Source: Stomoxys calcitrans (taxonomy: Eukaryota; Arthropoda; Insecta; Diptera; Muscidae). From it: DNA of 64,000 nt. The stretch's first letter is position 1. The number at the start of each line of letters is the position of its first letter. A program made the translations under genes and the position numbers. The stretch is from assembly GCF_963082655.1 (NCBI RefSeq), contig NC_081556.1, positions 158,210,328-158,274,327 on the forward strand. Reading direction: 5' to 3'. Below, in pieces: positions 1 through 11,400 of this stretch. The notes below the pieces were generated by a model that saw only the letters and a program-made list of their open reading frames with translations, made no database searches and was not told where the DNA came from.

Positions 1-184
1 ACCACCCGAATCACCTGGAAATAAAAATAAAGTTTTTTTAAATTATGAATAAAGAACAAAAATAAAAAGTAACACAAGTCTAGATGTGAGATGTTATTGT
101 CATTTTTTTTTGAAAATGTTTACAACACTCGAAATAAAATTTTGTTGAATATAAGTATATTTGTGTGATCCGCCGGATACTTCA

Positions 185-1905
185 CTCAACCAAATTTGTT
201 ATTCAAAACAGCAAAAATGTTTGCTAAAACAACTTTTTTTTTTTGCTAAAAATTGAAAAGCAGATATTACTGCCGTTTCAGCAAACATAGGGCTGGTGTA
301 CTAGCCAACATTTCGGGCAGCAAAATCAGCAAACAAAATCTGCTGTTTTAAATACAAAAATCTGCTGAAAAAAATGTATTCTATGTTTTAGGTTTGCCTG
401 TTACTTTAGGCATTTTTTTTTAGAAATTTTGTTGGGAGAGATGATTTTTATTTGTGAAATATTGCTGTAAAGAAGTTAACTGATCCACCCATTGGTATAC
501 ATATCGAAATGTGGCTATACTCGCTCGCATTTTTTGTTATAGGTCGACTAATGTGTACATGACGGAGGCCACCGTAGCGCAGGGGTAAGCATGTCTGACT
601 ATGGCGCTGAACGCCTAGGTGCGAATACTGGTGTAACCATCAGAACAAATTTTCAGCGGTGGTTTTCCCCTCCTAATGCTAGCAACATTTGTGAGGTACT
701 ATGCCATGTAAATCGGCACGCCGTTCGGACACGGCTATAAAAAGGATTATCATTGAGCTTAAACTTGAATCGGACTGCACTCATTGATATGTGAGAAGTT
801 TGCCCCTGTTCCTTAGTGGAATGTTCATGGGTAAAATTTTCATTTGCAATGTGTACATGACTGGCATGGCCTTTTCTATCTAAATCTAGGGAAAGAAGAT
901 TAGGGGAAGTATACATTCAGTGGTGATTATAAACATCCTCTGAAACACACATTTACACCTCTACCATAGGATGGGACGTATACTAATTTCGTCATTCTGT
1001 TTGGAAAACCTTGAAGTTTGCGTCTAAGACCCCATAAAGTATATATTCTTGATCATCATGTCATTTTAAGGCGATCTAGCCATGTCCGTCTGTCCGTCCG
1101 TCCGTTTGTCGAAAGCACGCTAACTTTTGAAGAAGTGAAGCTAGGCGCTTGAAATTTTGCACAAATACTTCTTATTAGTGTTGGTTGGTTGGGATTGTAA
1201 ATGGGCCAAATAGGTTCATGTTTTGATATAGCTGCCATATAAACCGATATTAGGTCTTAACTACTTGAGCTTCTAGAGAGCGCAATTCTTATCAGATTTG
1301 ACTGAAATTTCGCACGCGATGTTTTGGTATCATTTTCGACAACTGTGCCAGGTATGGACTAAATCAGTTGATAACCTGATATAGCTGCCATATAAACCGA
1401 CCTTGGGTCTTGACTTCTAGAGCTTCTAGAGGGCGCAATTCTTATCCGATTTGGCCGAAATTTTGCATGAAATGTGTTAATTTGACTTCCAACAACTGTG
1501 TCGAGTATGGTCTAAATCAGTCCATATAATGATATAGCCAATCTCCCGATTAGACTTCTTGGGCCACAATTCTTATCCAATATGGTTGAAATTTTGCATA
1601 TGTCGTTCTAGTATGACTTCCAACAAGTATTCCAAGTATGGTCTGAATCGGTATATAACCTGATATAGCTGCCATATAATCCGATCTCCCAGTTTGACTT
1701 TTTGAGCCTCTGGAGGAAGTGGTGTTTTTCTATGAACTTGACAAATACGATCCATGATGGAGGGTATATAAGATTTGGCCCAGCCGATTACATACTTGTT
1801 TCGTCTGACATCCCTTTCATAATTAAGCAGCAATCAGTCTGTTACTCCAAAATTGCAGAACTATTTGCCATTTTCAGCTAACTTTTTTCTATAAGAGTTG
1901 TATTA
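185..1905 (+). mobile_element. Composite CAGCA-flanked repeat element, copy 1
   Basis: The left arm (185-480) is rich in CAGCA/TGCTG words such as AACAGCAAAAATGTTTGC and GGGCTG...AGCAAACATTTCGG. It is followed by a spacer, a family-A 153-bp-periodic core (about 965-1800), and a right arm with AAGCAGCA and TTGCAGAACTATT to about 1905. The same order recurs at 50388-52150 and 62905 onward. A SINE (564-849) is inserted in the spacer. No protein is encoded. Confidence 0.6.
564..849 (+). mobile_element. tRNA-derived SINE, copy 1, with 14-bp target duplication
   Basis: The tRNA-like head has an A-box-like GTAGCGCAGGGGTAAGCATG and the family's Pol III B box (GGTTCGAATCC) in mutated form (GGTGCGAATACT). 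The body continues through CCTCCTAATGCTAGC to GTGGAATGTTCATGGG. AATGTGTACATGAC occurs on both sides (550-563 and 848-861). The related element at 50.7 kb carries the same site once, without the SINE. Confidence 0.85.
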
Positions 1906-2140
1906 AAATTTCGTATGCGTACTCTAAGTATGAAGTTGTCATGATTGGTGTAAATATTTGGTTTTTGTTTTGGGGTACTGCAACGGTTCAATCCAAATTT
2001 CGCCCACCTCTGAAATATCGGACTTTCGAAAAAATTGGGTGAAGGCAGAGTCCGCCATATTCTTTATGTGAAGGGAGGGCGGACCTTCCACCTAACCTCA
2101 ATTTTTCAAAACACCATATCCCAGCGATATGTAAATCAAT

Positions 2141-2376
2141 ATGGAGGCCACCGTAGCAAAGAGGTTACCATGTCTGCCTATGACGCTGAACGTCTGGGTT
2201 CGAATCCTGGCGAGAACATCAGAAAAATTTTCATTGGTCATCCTCTCCTAATGCTGGCAACAATTGTGAGGAACTAGTCATTGAAGCAAAACTTGTATCA
2301 GATAACACTCATTAATATGTGAGAAGTTTGCCACTGTTCCTTAATGGAATGTTCATGGCTAAATTTGCATTTGCAA
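2141..2376 (+). mobile_element. tRNA-derived SINE, copy 2 (internally deleted)
   Basis: The head is GGAGGCCACCGTAGCAAAGAGG with B box GGTTCGAATCC. The segment that in other copies spans CCATGTAAAAC to the TATAAAA region is missing. The tail TGAGAAGTTTGCC...TTCATGG is kept. Confidence 0.8.
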
Positions 2377-3137
2377 GTTAACCAACATTGTAACCCAAAC
2401 ACAAATCTTATATCCACATTTGGGCATCCTCAAGGGCAAAGGTTTCAGGGCAAACATTTTAGAAGTTGCTGGTATCAATGCATAACATAAGAGGTTCAGA
2501 AGGAGGACAGACGCACTTTTCCAGTAAAGCCATTTTTAATTTAATCACCAATCCATCAAAATTATAAGATAAAAATTAAAAGTGGATACTGGCCGAAACC
2601 AGAGAGATATTGTAGACCTCAAGCGGAATTTTTTATTGGGATTTTTGGGCACTATCTAGAAAAATTTTGGAAATCGAACTGCAAATGGTATGACCTATAT
2701 CGGGCTTCGACAAAATCGCGTATTAGAAGGACTTTAGAATAGAATTACGTGGTTAGGACAAGCCTTGGTTTCCTCAAATGGTATGTCAGTAATGCGTAGT
2801 ATGTCTATGCTTTTGTTCAGGTAGAAGAAGATGTCTTAAAGTTCGTAGACGACATGATATGTAGGGCATCTTTGGTAATTTTATTGGACATGGATGCGTA
2901 TGTTTACTTTTCAATCCATATGCCGTAGGCCATACGCCACCTTGTCCACCCATTTACCATATAAAATAACTTGGGAACAAATTATTTGCCAAATTATGGG
3001 TTGTAGGGACTTTATGGCATCTATTTGTCCACTGGAAGATATCCGTAGATATGTAAGTGATAGATATTTCTATCATATATAATGGGCTGAGGCTTTGCGA
3101 TCTGTGTAGTTAATAAAATGCATAAATAAAAAAATAG
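2377..3137. other. No gene recognised (probable last protease intron)
   Basis: AT-rich sequence between two SINEs. I see no coding signature, RNA gene or strong repeat. Confidence 0.5.
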
Positions 3138-3450
3138 ATGGAGGCCATCGCAGCGCAGAGGTTAGCCGCCTATGACGATGAACGTCTGGGTTCGATTTTT
3201 GGGGACAACATCAAAAAAAATTTCCAGTGGTGGCAATCCATTTCTAATGATAGCGACATTTGTGAGGTACTTTGCCATGTAAAAACTTCTCCCCAAAGAG
3301 GTGTCGCACTGCGGCACGCGAGTCCTACTCCTCTATAAAACAGGAGGGCCCTTATCATCGGGCTTAAACTTGAATCGGACAGCTTTCAAAGATATGTGAG
3401 AAGTTTGCCCCTGTTCCTTAGTGGAATGTTAGTGGGCAAATTTGCAAATA
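3138..3450 (+). mobile_element. tRNA-derived SINE, copy 3
   Basis: Nearly full length: GGAGGCCATCGCAGCGCAGAGG head, GGTTCGATTTTTGGGG B-box region, CCAAAGAGGTGTCGCACTGC body and GTTCCTTAGTGGAATGTT tail. Confidence 0.85.
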
Positions 3451-3699
3451 TAGATTTACCACAAATAAAACAAAAATTGTTTGGAGCAAACACAAAACAT
3501 CTTCTTTACAAATTCATATAAAGGCGAAAATCTTGGTAAAAATCTTAATTATGGCCCTAAGCTATATCTGAAAAAAGAAAATCTGTTCTCAGTTTGGAAA
3601 TAACGCTCCATTTTGAGATAGAAACACTTAAAAACTCAGAAGAAACAGCCAAGTTTTTCATTCTGTTGAACAGTCTTATAGCTCTATAAAGCCTATTTT

Positions 3700-4385
3700 T
3701 AAAATTTATCGGCATGGATTGGTTCATGACGCGATTATAAAGATACCACCGATCGACCGATATAGCCGATCGGGATATATTTGGATATAACTGTCATATA
3801 TATCGATCTGGCTTAGATCAGGCTGTATTTGGATAGAACTCCCAATTTTAGGTCTTGGGTGCTTTTATTACGCGATATCGATGAAATTTAACATAGTGTG
3901 GTATGTAATGTACCTCAATATCTGTACTTTGTATGGTCTAGATCGAATTTTATTTATATATAGGTTTCATATATACTTATCTCCTGATTTGAGGTATTGG
4001 ACCTATAAAAGGTGCATGTATTACCCGATTTCGCTGATATCGTGCACGGTTTAGGTCGAAACATGGTGCAGATCGCATCATATTTGGATATATGTAGCTG
4101 CCTATAAACCGAACCTCCGTGGCTGTAAACAATGATTCTGAACCGATTTTGATAGTTTTGATGATAATTTGGCAAAGGCTATCAGATTCTGTGCGTTTGA
4201 AATGTCGTGTAGATCCGTAAAAAAGTTTCGTTCTTCCTTAAGAAGTGATTCGACTACATAAAAACAAACAGGCTGACTCACGGACCGAGAGATATGGCTA
4301 CGTCCAATCAGAAAATAGATTTATGTCTACGAGTATGTTGCAAAGTAGAGATGAGGGGTATACTTCACGTTTTAATGATAAGTAC
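3700..4385. repeat. Degenerate copy of the 153-bp-periodic repeat (family B-like)
   Basis: Repeated words such as ATATAACTGTCATATA, TTGGATATATGTAGCTGCC and CGATCTCC-type motifs. It ends with ACTCACGGACCGAGAG, ATGTTGCAAAGTAGAGATG and AGGGGTATACTT. These match the internal and terminal modules of the longer blocks at 12.6, 25.3 and 54.2 kb, but are strongly diverged. Confidence 0.55.
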
Positions 4386-4396
4386 CATATAAATAA

Positions 4397-4872
4397 AGGG
4401 TGATTTTTTAAGCTATTATCTTTTTGTCAACACTGGTTTAAATAGATCACGCACGTTTCCTCAAATGCAATAGCTTGACTTGCATGACATGTGGTTTCAA
4501 CTAGACGGTGCCACATGCCACACAGCACACGTAACAATGGACTTATTGACCCGCGAGTTCGGTGAACATTTTATTTGACTTTCGAGACCGGTTAATTGGC
4601 CGCCTAGATCGTGCGCGATTTAACGCCTTTAGACTATTTTTTGTGGGGCTATACTAAAGCTCATTTATATACAGACAAGCCTGCTTCAATTGACGCATTA
4701 AAAGACAAATTTAAAGCATTCATTCGTGAGATACCGGCAGAAATGTTGGAAAGAGTATGACTAATTAACATTAGCACGACATAATCCTCAAACATTAAAT
4801 TATATGGACCGTACTAATTGTTTTTTTTTTTTTTTGAAAAACTTGCCTATAGTTCTTAAAAAATCACCCCTT
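4397..4872 (+). mobile_element. Degenerate mariner-type element with transposase remnant
   Basis: Terminal inverted repeats AGGGTGATTTTTTAAG and CTTAAAAAATCACCCCTT bound about 476 bp. Inside, conceptual translation with frameshifts gives mariner transposase motifs: WFQLDGATCHTA around the second catalytic Asp, then TPLDYFLWGY around the third, then a C-terminal EIPAEMLERV. The 5' half of the transposase is missing and the frame is broken, so it is a dead internally deleted copy. Confidence 0.8.
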
Positions 4873-5179
4873 ATGTACTTTATGCTCGAGCTACATAGCA
4901 AAATCAATTTTACCAATTTTGTAAATAGTGGGACGTATTAACCCTTCGCCTTAATATTTCGTATTTCGGTTAATGGAATTACCAACAAAACGCAGAGTTC
5001 GAAACTAGTTGTGAGCAAAGAGCAGTCTACCATTTCAACACTTAAAAACATGGTATTATGTTCAGCTTTTGGTATAGTTGTAAAAAACGTCAACAAAATA
5101 TCATTCTTTTTTAAACATAATTAAAAGGCCAACAGAGTACCAACCCTAAATGATAATAAATTAAAATAGTCCAGCTTAC

Positions 5180-5451
5180 CTTCACATGAATCATAGCCTC
5201 CCTTTTTCCAGCCTGCACAGATAAATATGTGTGGTATATGCTCAATATATCCAGCAGATCTGTACATGGATTCGCATATGGTGTTGTTGATCACAGGTAC
5301 TGCAACTTCTTGTAAAACACTGGGCAAGGGGCCATCCTCATAGAGACGACCCCAACCCGTTACAAAGGCTGTTTGTCCAATAAAGTCCTCATCGTTTTCG
5401 GGAACACAAACAGGTATAATATTGGGTTGGAACGCTACCGGTTCATAGAAT
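5180..5451 (-). CDS. Protease coding exon 7: GWG core, S1-pocket Asp; last exon in the window
   Basis: The acceptor gcttgaag|A is at 5452-5453 and the donor GAAG|GTAAGC at 5180/5179. The exon encodes residues 934-1024: PVCVP (Cys949), [22 protein letters not shown]. Asp1021 lies six residues before the expected catalytic Ser and predicts trypsin-like specificity. The exon ends in the codon for the Gly of GDSGGP. No matching downstream exon was seen between 5179 and 1, so the last intron is at least 5.1 kb. Confidence 0.97.
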
Positions 5452-8400
5452 CTTCAAGCATAGAAAAAATACCATGGTTTAACACAAGTGAAATAAACCA
5501 GAATTTTAGATGACAAAACTAACCTCAATAGGGCCAAATCATATTCAAAAGTTCTAGGATCGAACTGTGGATGAGAGGCAACAATTTGCACACGCCTTTC
5601 CTGGTAACCATAGGGTTCCTCTTCCTCGGCCAGATCATATTCTCCCAATCGCAATAAGAGATCCGATGGCGGAACACTGGAAAGTTAAAAAAGTCAGTTA
5701 ATGGTTTCCAATGGTTTCTAATGCTATATCTAAATATAAGTTGTGGCTATTGTTTTTAATAGTAATGCAGTTTAGTATTAACAACAAATAAGTATAAACC
5801 AGCATTCATTAAAGTTATACGCAACTATTAAAAATTCAAGGAAGCAATCTTTTTTTAATCACTGCAACACTTCTCTTTCGTTATGAGTCCAATTTAAAAT
5901 TGTTTGTTAAATATTTTGTTTTCTCTTCTCTTTAATTTTTTAAAACCCTAAAAATATGCAATACAAAACATTTAATGAGATTGAGCAACTCTGAGCTGGC
6001 TTTTGAGTTTCCACTTCGAATTAATAAAAACTATTTTTTGATATATCACGAAATTTTATAATATTAGAATATTAAATCAATATTTTTGAATCATTATAGC
6101 ATGAGGGGTAATTTCTTCGTCTCATATTTGGATGACAGATTCGTATTCCAAATTCCTTTTATTTGTTTCCTATTTTTAATGAAAGTTCTTACTTTACACG
6201 CAAATATCATTCTGCGGAGTTCCATTTTGGCATGATTGGTTTATATGTTCAAATGTAAATACGCCCACGAGTATTCCATTAAGTCCATTAAGGAAGAGCG
6301 AGCAAACTTCTCACATATCAATGAGAAGTTTCCTCGACACCTCTTTAGGTAGAGGTTTTTACATGGCTGCTGTACCATTTTTGTACTCTATTCCACTACT
6401 GTGGTATAGGGTATATTAACTGCAGTGTATTTGTTTGTAGGATGAAGCTTGCTGATACACACGCCTGAGTTAAAATAGGAAAGAACCTCTACGAACCGTT
6501 CAGTACTATACGAGGGAGACAGCCTATCGTGTGATCTTTTTAATAACCTCATGGAGACGATTATACGAGATGCAGGTGTGAAAAGGCACGTCACACTACT
6601 CACGAGAGTACATAAGCTACTCGCCTATGTCGATGACATCGATATTAAAGATCGGTCACAGGGAGTAGTAACTGTAGCTTTTGAAAGGAACAAAAGAGAA
6701 TCAGAGAAAATGGGTTTGGCAGTAAATGCAGAAAAGACAAAGTGGATGGTATCAACTCTCACAAAGCCCTGTAATCTCGAGAAGATGCAGAAAATGGAGC
6801 AAGTTGGAACTACAACTTCGAGAGAGTCATCAACTTAATACACGTCTAAGGGCGCAAAAGGGGAAGACCAAAACCCTGATGGAGTGACCAAGTGGAGAAA
6901 AATGTCTCGTTACTGAGTGTCAGAGATTGGAGAAGGAGCGCAGAAGAGCGAGGTGCTTGGAAATCTATTCTACGTTCGGCTAGAGGAACATATGTTCTGT
7001 TATGGCTTACTACAGAAAATTAAGCATTTGTTTGTAACATCCAGATAGAAGAGAGGTAGACCCAGTGATAAGTATAGGGATCGACTTAAAATCACTTTCT
7101 GATACGATTTTACCATGTCCGTCTATCTGTCGGTCGGTCAGTCTGACTGTCTGTCCATGTTAATTTGTGTACAAAGTACTGGTCACAATTTTCATCACTT
7201 TATCTTAAAATGTGGTAAAGACTTTTTTCTGGAGACAGAGCCTATTAAAATTGGATGAAATCAGTTCAATAATATGATCAATGATCACTGATAATTTGTT
7301 AACCGATTCCCTCCAAAATTTACACAAAGGATTGTCTTATGACTTCCCCATACATATGTCTTACCCAATTTAAACTTTTAGAACCCTTGTCAGCGCTCTT
7401 TTTAACTCACTCTCTCAAAATGTTGTGCAATGTCTACAAACTTTTTATGTTTTATGCTATTCATTTCTCTTATATCCAAGTCTTACCAGAACTAAAGAAT
7501 GGACAATCAGGCGAAGGAGTATAGTGAATGATTCCATATTCACACCTTCAGAAACATCCGAAATATTTCCTTAGTTATCAAACTACAACAAGCATCCTCT
7601 ACTTACTTATCCACACAATGTGCTGCTGTAATGGCCCAATTTTCGTTAAGCAATGCTGCTCCACATTTATGCAAATAAGTCGAGGTTCGCCACTGCCTTA
7701 GAGAGATTTGCCAGGGCCACCGACCAAAGGCGGCATTTGAACCACCAACAATGCGGGGTTCAGGGAACATTCTGCGACCACACACTGAAAACGAAATTCA
7801 AACATAAATGGTTTGAGACTCAATGTCGGAGGGATGGATGGAAGAAAAAAAAAATACCTTGTCTATAGTCCACACCTTCCAAGCTATTGGCGGGAGTGGT
7901 GTTATTCACACTCGGGCCCTCAGTTGTAAACATCTCTTCAACTCCCCCTTCGGAGCTTGAAACTTCCGGTGCCGTTGAAGATGAATGCGAATGCTCTTCA
8001 GTGATGGGGCCAGCAGTGGTTAGTGTGGTAGAATGGAAAGTAGATGTGGTTGTGGTGGTGGTGGTCATTTTTGTTGGGTGATATGTTGTGGGTGTTGTTT
8101 GTGGCTCTGGTGGGGGCGTTGTTGTTGAAGACGTCATAAACGTAGTTGGAATTGTTGTGGGCTTAAAGGTCGTTGATGTCGTGGTGGTAGTTGGTTTGGG
8201 TGTTGTGCTCGTTGTAAATGTTGTTTCAGTTGTCGTGGTTGTAGGCCTTGCTGTTGTGGTGGTTTTCGTTGTCGTTGTATGGGGCTTTTGTGTTGAGGTG
8301 GTCATTGTTTGGAAAACAATTGGCCGTTGGGGCGGTGAAACAAAGATGGTATTGTTATTCACCACAGCACTTATGCTGGTGGATACGGAAACACCTATTT

Positions 8401-11400
8401 CTTCATATTCTGCCGGTTCACTAGTAGGACCTAAAAATAAAAAAATTAATTAACGTCCTGGCAGCAGCTTTTTACTTACCTTCTGTTTTATTTGCGATTG
8501 TAGGGTGTGCTGTTGTTACTGGAATCCAGTCGGAAGCTTTGTTTGGTCCCGCAGGTTCGGCATCAATGTTGGTCCAGGTCACTAATCCGGGTTTCAAAGT
8601 GGTTGATGCAACTACTGGAGCTTCTGTTATGCTTTCCGTTTTCACGGTGGTTGTTTTGGATGTCGTTGTTGTCGGTGGTCTTCTTGTGCCGTGCGATGTT
8701 GTGGTGGTGGTGCTTGTAGTGGTAGTTGTTGGCGAGGGCGTTGGTGGATTGCGTTTGCTCGCTTCTGTTGTGGTTATCTCCTCGGGAGTTGCCATTGTTG
8801 GTTTTGGTCTTGGCTTGACGGAGCTCATTGTTGGCTTGGGTACCTTGGTCACCGTTGCAGTGGGCTTTGGCTTAGGCCTATAGCTTCCGGGATATTTTGT
8901 TATCGTTGCATTTCCAACAGGTGAAGTTGAGGTTGCTGTTGTTGGTAATGTAGTGGGGTTGGCGGTGGATGTGGTGTTATGAGTAGCAGGCTTCTCTTGA
9001 TCGTTTTGAATAATGGTGGGTTTGATGGTTGTCCGTTTCGTTTGGCCAGGTTTCTTGGTGGTGATCGGTTTGCGACTGGCTTGGGGCTTTGGTTTTGTTG
9101 GCGGCCTGTGACTGGTTATGGGATTCGTTGCATTGGCCGCAGTAGGACTGGCGACAGTAGGCAGCGGCGATTTCGTAGTTTTCTGCTGTATGCGTTCAGT
9201 GGTAATAAAGTCCATTATCTTTGTTGGTTCTGCTGGTGTTGCTACCGTTGTTTCCACAGTTTGGAATGTGAAGAGCTTAGTAGGTGGTGTGGTCATTTCA
9301 AAAATCAATTCATCGGGGACAATTTTGTTGCTGGCGGTAGTGGTGAGTATAGGACGTGCAGTTGTGGTAGTCGTGGTGGTGGTAGAAGTAGTTGTTGTTG
9401 TAGTTATCTTCTTTTTCTTTGTAGTTGTATTGTGCGATGGTTTCGAGCCCGTTGGTCCCTTTGTGGGTTTTGCTGTTGTTCTAATCACGAAATGTGATTG
9501 CTTGCGAGTTGTTGATGGAGGTGGCTTCGCTGTTGTCGACTTTGTGGTTGATTCCGGTCTTGGAGCAAGGGTGGTGGCAGCCTCTGTCTGCTGAATAATG
9601 GGACGTCGAGTGTTGTGTTTGTTGGTGGATGGTATTAAACCCTGGATGACACTATTCGTCGTATGTGCCACCATGTCCGTCTGTTGCTGCGTCGTTGTAT
9701 TGCTGATTGGATGCGGCCCCAAGGTGGTCAGTTTGAAGAGAGCACTCGTAGGCACTGTGGTTGCTTCTGGAGTAAAATGATGCGAAATGGTGTTTTGGTC
9801 TATGCTGTTGTCTCCAATTTCAGGAGCGAAAAGAGAGCCTTCATCCTGCAAGGAAATTCACATTAGTGTTTGGAAATTTTGTCAGAAATTATTGCTAATG
9901 GGAGGAGTGCTCAATCGGAAGATATATAACACTAGCCATATCCAAAATGATAGCTAATGTAGGATATGTTCTTTGAGTTTTTCTCTCCTAGCGTTATATT
10001 GCACGCTTACCTTAATGTCACAACATGAACCGAAGTAAAATCGATCTATACAAGTACCCAAATGAGTTCCATTCTGTTTGATGCAATCGATGGCAAACAT
10101 GCAGACACCCGATCTTCCAGACTTCCTCACTATACAAGGTAAATGCCGTATATTTCTTCCAGATTGAACTGCAATGAATTGCAAAAATATATGCGAAAGT
10201 TAGTAAGAAAATTTCAGAACTAAATGCTTGTAGATGACTCTGTGGGAAATAGCATGACAAAGAAAGTTTTCCAGAGTTTTTTTTTCTCTTTTGATAATTT
10301 AAAAAACCGTTTCTTCACCAATCTAGGTCGACGTAGCCTCCCTTGCGATCTTTCTTCTGGAGTGGAAATTTTTGAAAAAAAAAATGGTTGTCATGTTTGT
10401 TGCTGGGTGTTTACCATAGCAGATAACTTCTTTGTTTATTTTTATTGTTGTCGTGGTTGTTGTTAATATTTGGGTTGGATTGGGCTATCTTGATCACAGT
10501 GATGTCTTTAGTTGCTTCTACTTCTTCTGCTCCATCCATGGTGTGGCAGTAATTTCATATAATTAACGTAATAAATTCTAAATGACTTCCTACGCTATCG
10601 TGGAAGAACAACAGTGGCGATGTGAAAAGCTATCGCGTTGGTCGATCGGTCGGTCGGACGGTCAGTTGAATGGTCAGCTCAGCAGCCTGGCTTTGTTGGT
10701 CGACTGGATAACTGGCTGGCAGGTCTATGAAATGCGGTCACTCAACGGCATAAGACTGGTGGCTCGCGTGTTAATGCGATACTAACTACCCAACGCCACA
10801 AATCATTTGTTTTTGTCATTGTGTTGGTCTTATCCGCCGGTGCTTTGCAGAATTATCCACCGCCAGAGAGAACAAACGCTAATGACTTGACCATCTCCAT
10901 TAAACGTATTTATACTAACTATCTGGCTTTCAAAGTTTTCACAATTTACGATTTTTATAACATAACTGGGAGGGAGTTCCATGGTTCAAGTCGTTAGTGT
11001 GAGTGTACTGAACATTAAATTCAAACTTTCTTAAAATATGTATGTATGTGTGTGTGTGTGTGTGTGTGCATCTATGTACCGTGCCTTTCTTTAAAACCCT
11101 TGAGAAAGGCGGCACTTCATTATATAAACCGATTAGTGATAATTTAATGGATAATGGAGCGAAAATTTTGTGATTTGAATATAAATGCTAGATTGGGATT
11201 GTGAAATTATATATATATACATATTTCTGTAAGAACTAGCTCAATCAGCTGTACTTTTAGCATGGCTAAAGATTCTAAGGGTTTAATTTTTGTCATCTCT
11301 GTAGACTCTCCTACATAGGAGGGGGTATACTTAAACTTAAATTTTTTCAATAACCTCTGAGAAAGTTTTGGAAGTAGATTTTTGGCCTACACCCCTTTTA

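Noticed and set aside
1..5179. Final protease exon with GDSGGP and catalytic Ser inside the window
   Set aside because: I looked for the reverse complement of GDSGGP and of the C-terminal motifs and saw none. The stretch is repeats and AT-rich sequence, so the exon is probably beyond the left edge.
8088..9594. Long Val/Gly- and Cys/Trp-rich open frames on the plus strand
   Set aside because: They are the antisense of the Thr-rich stem exons; reversed ACN codons give GT-rich frames.
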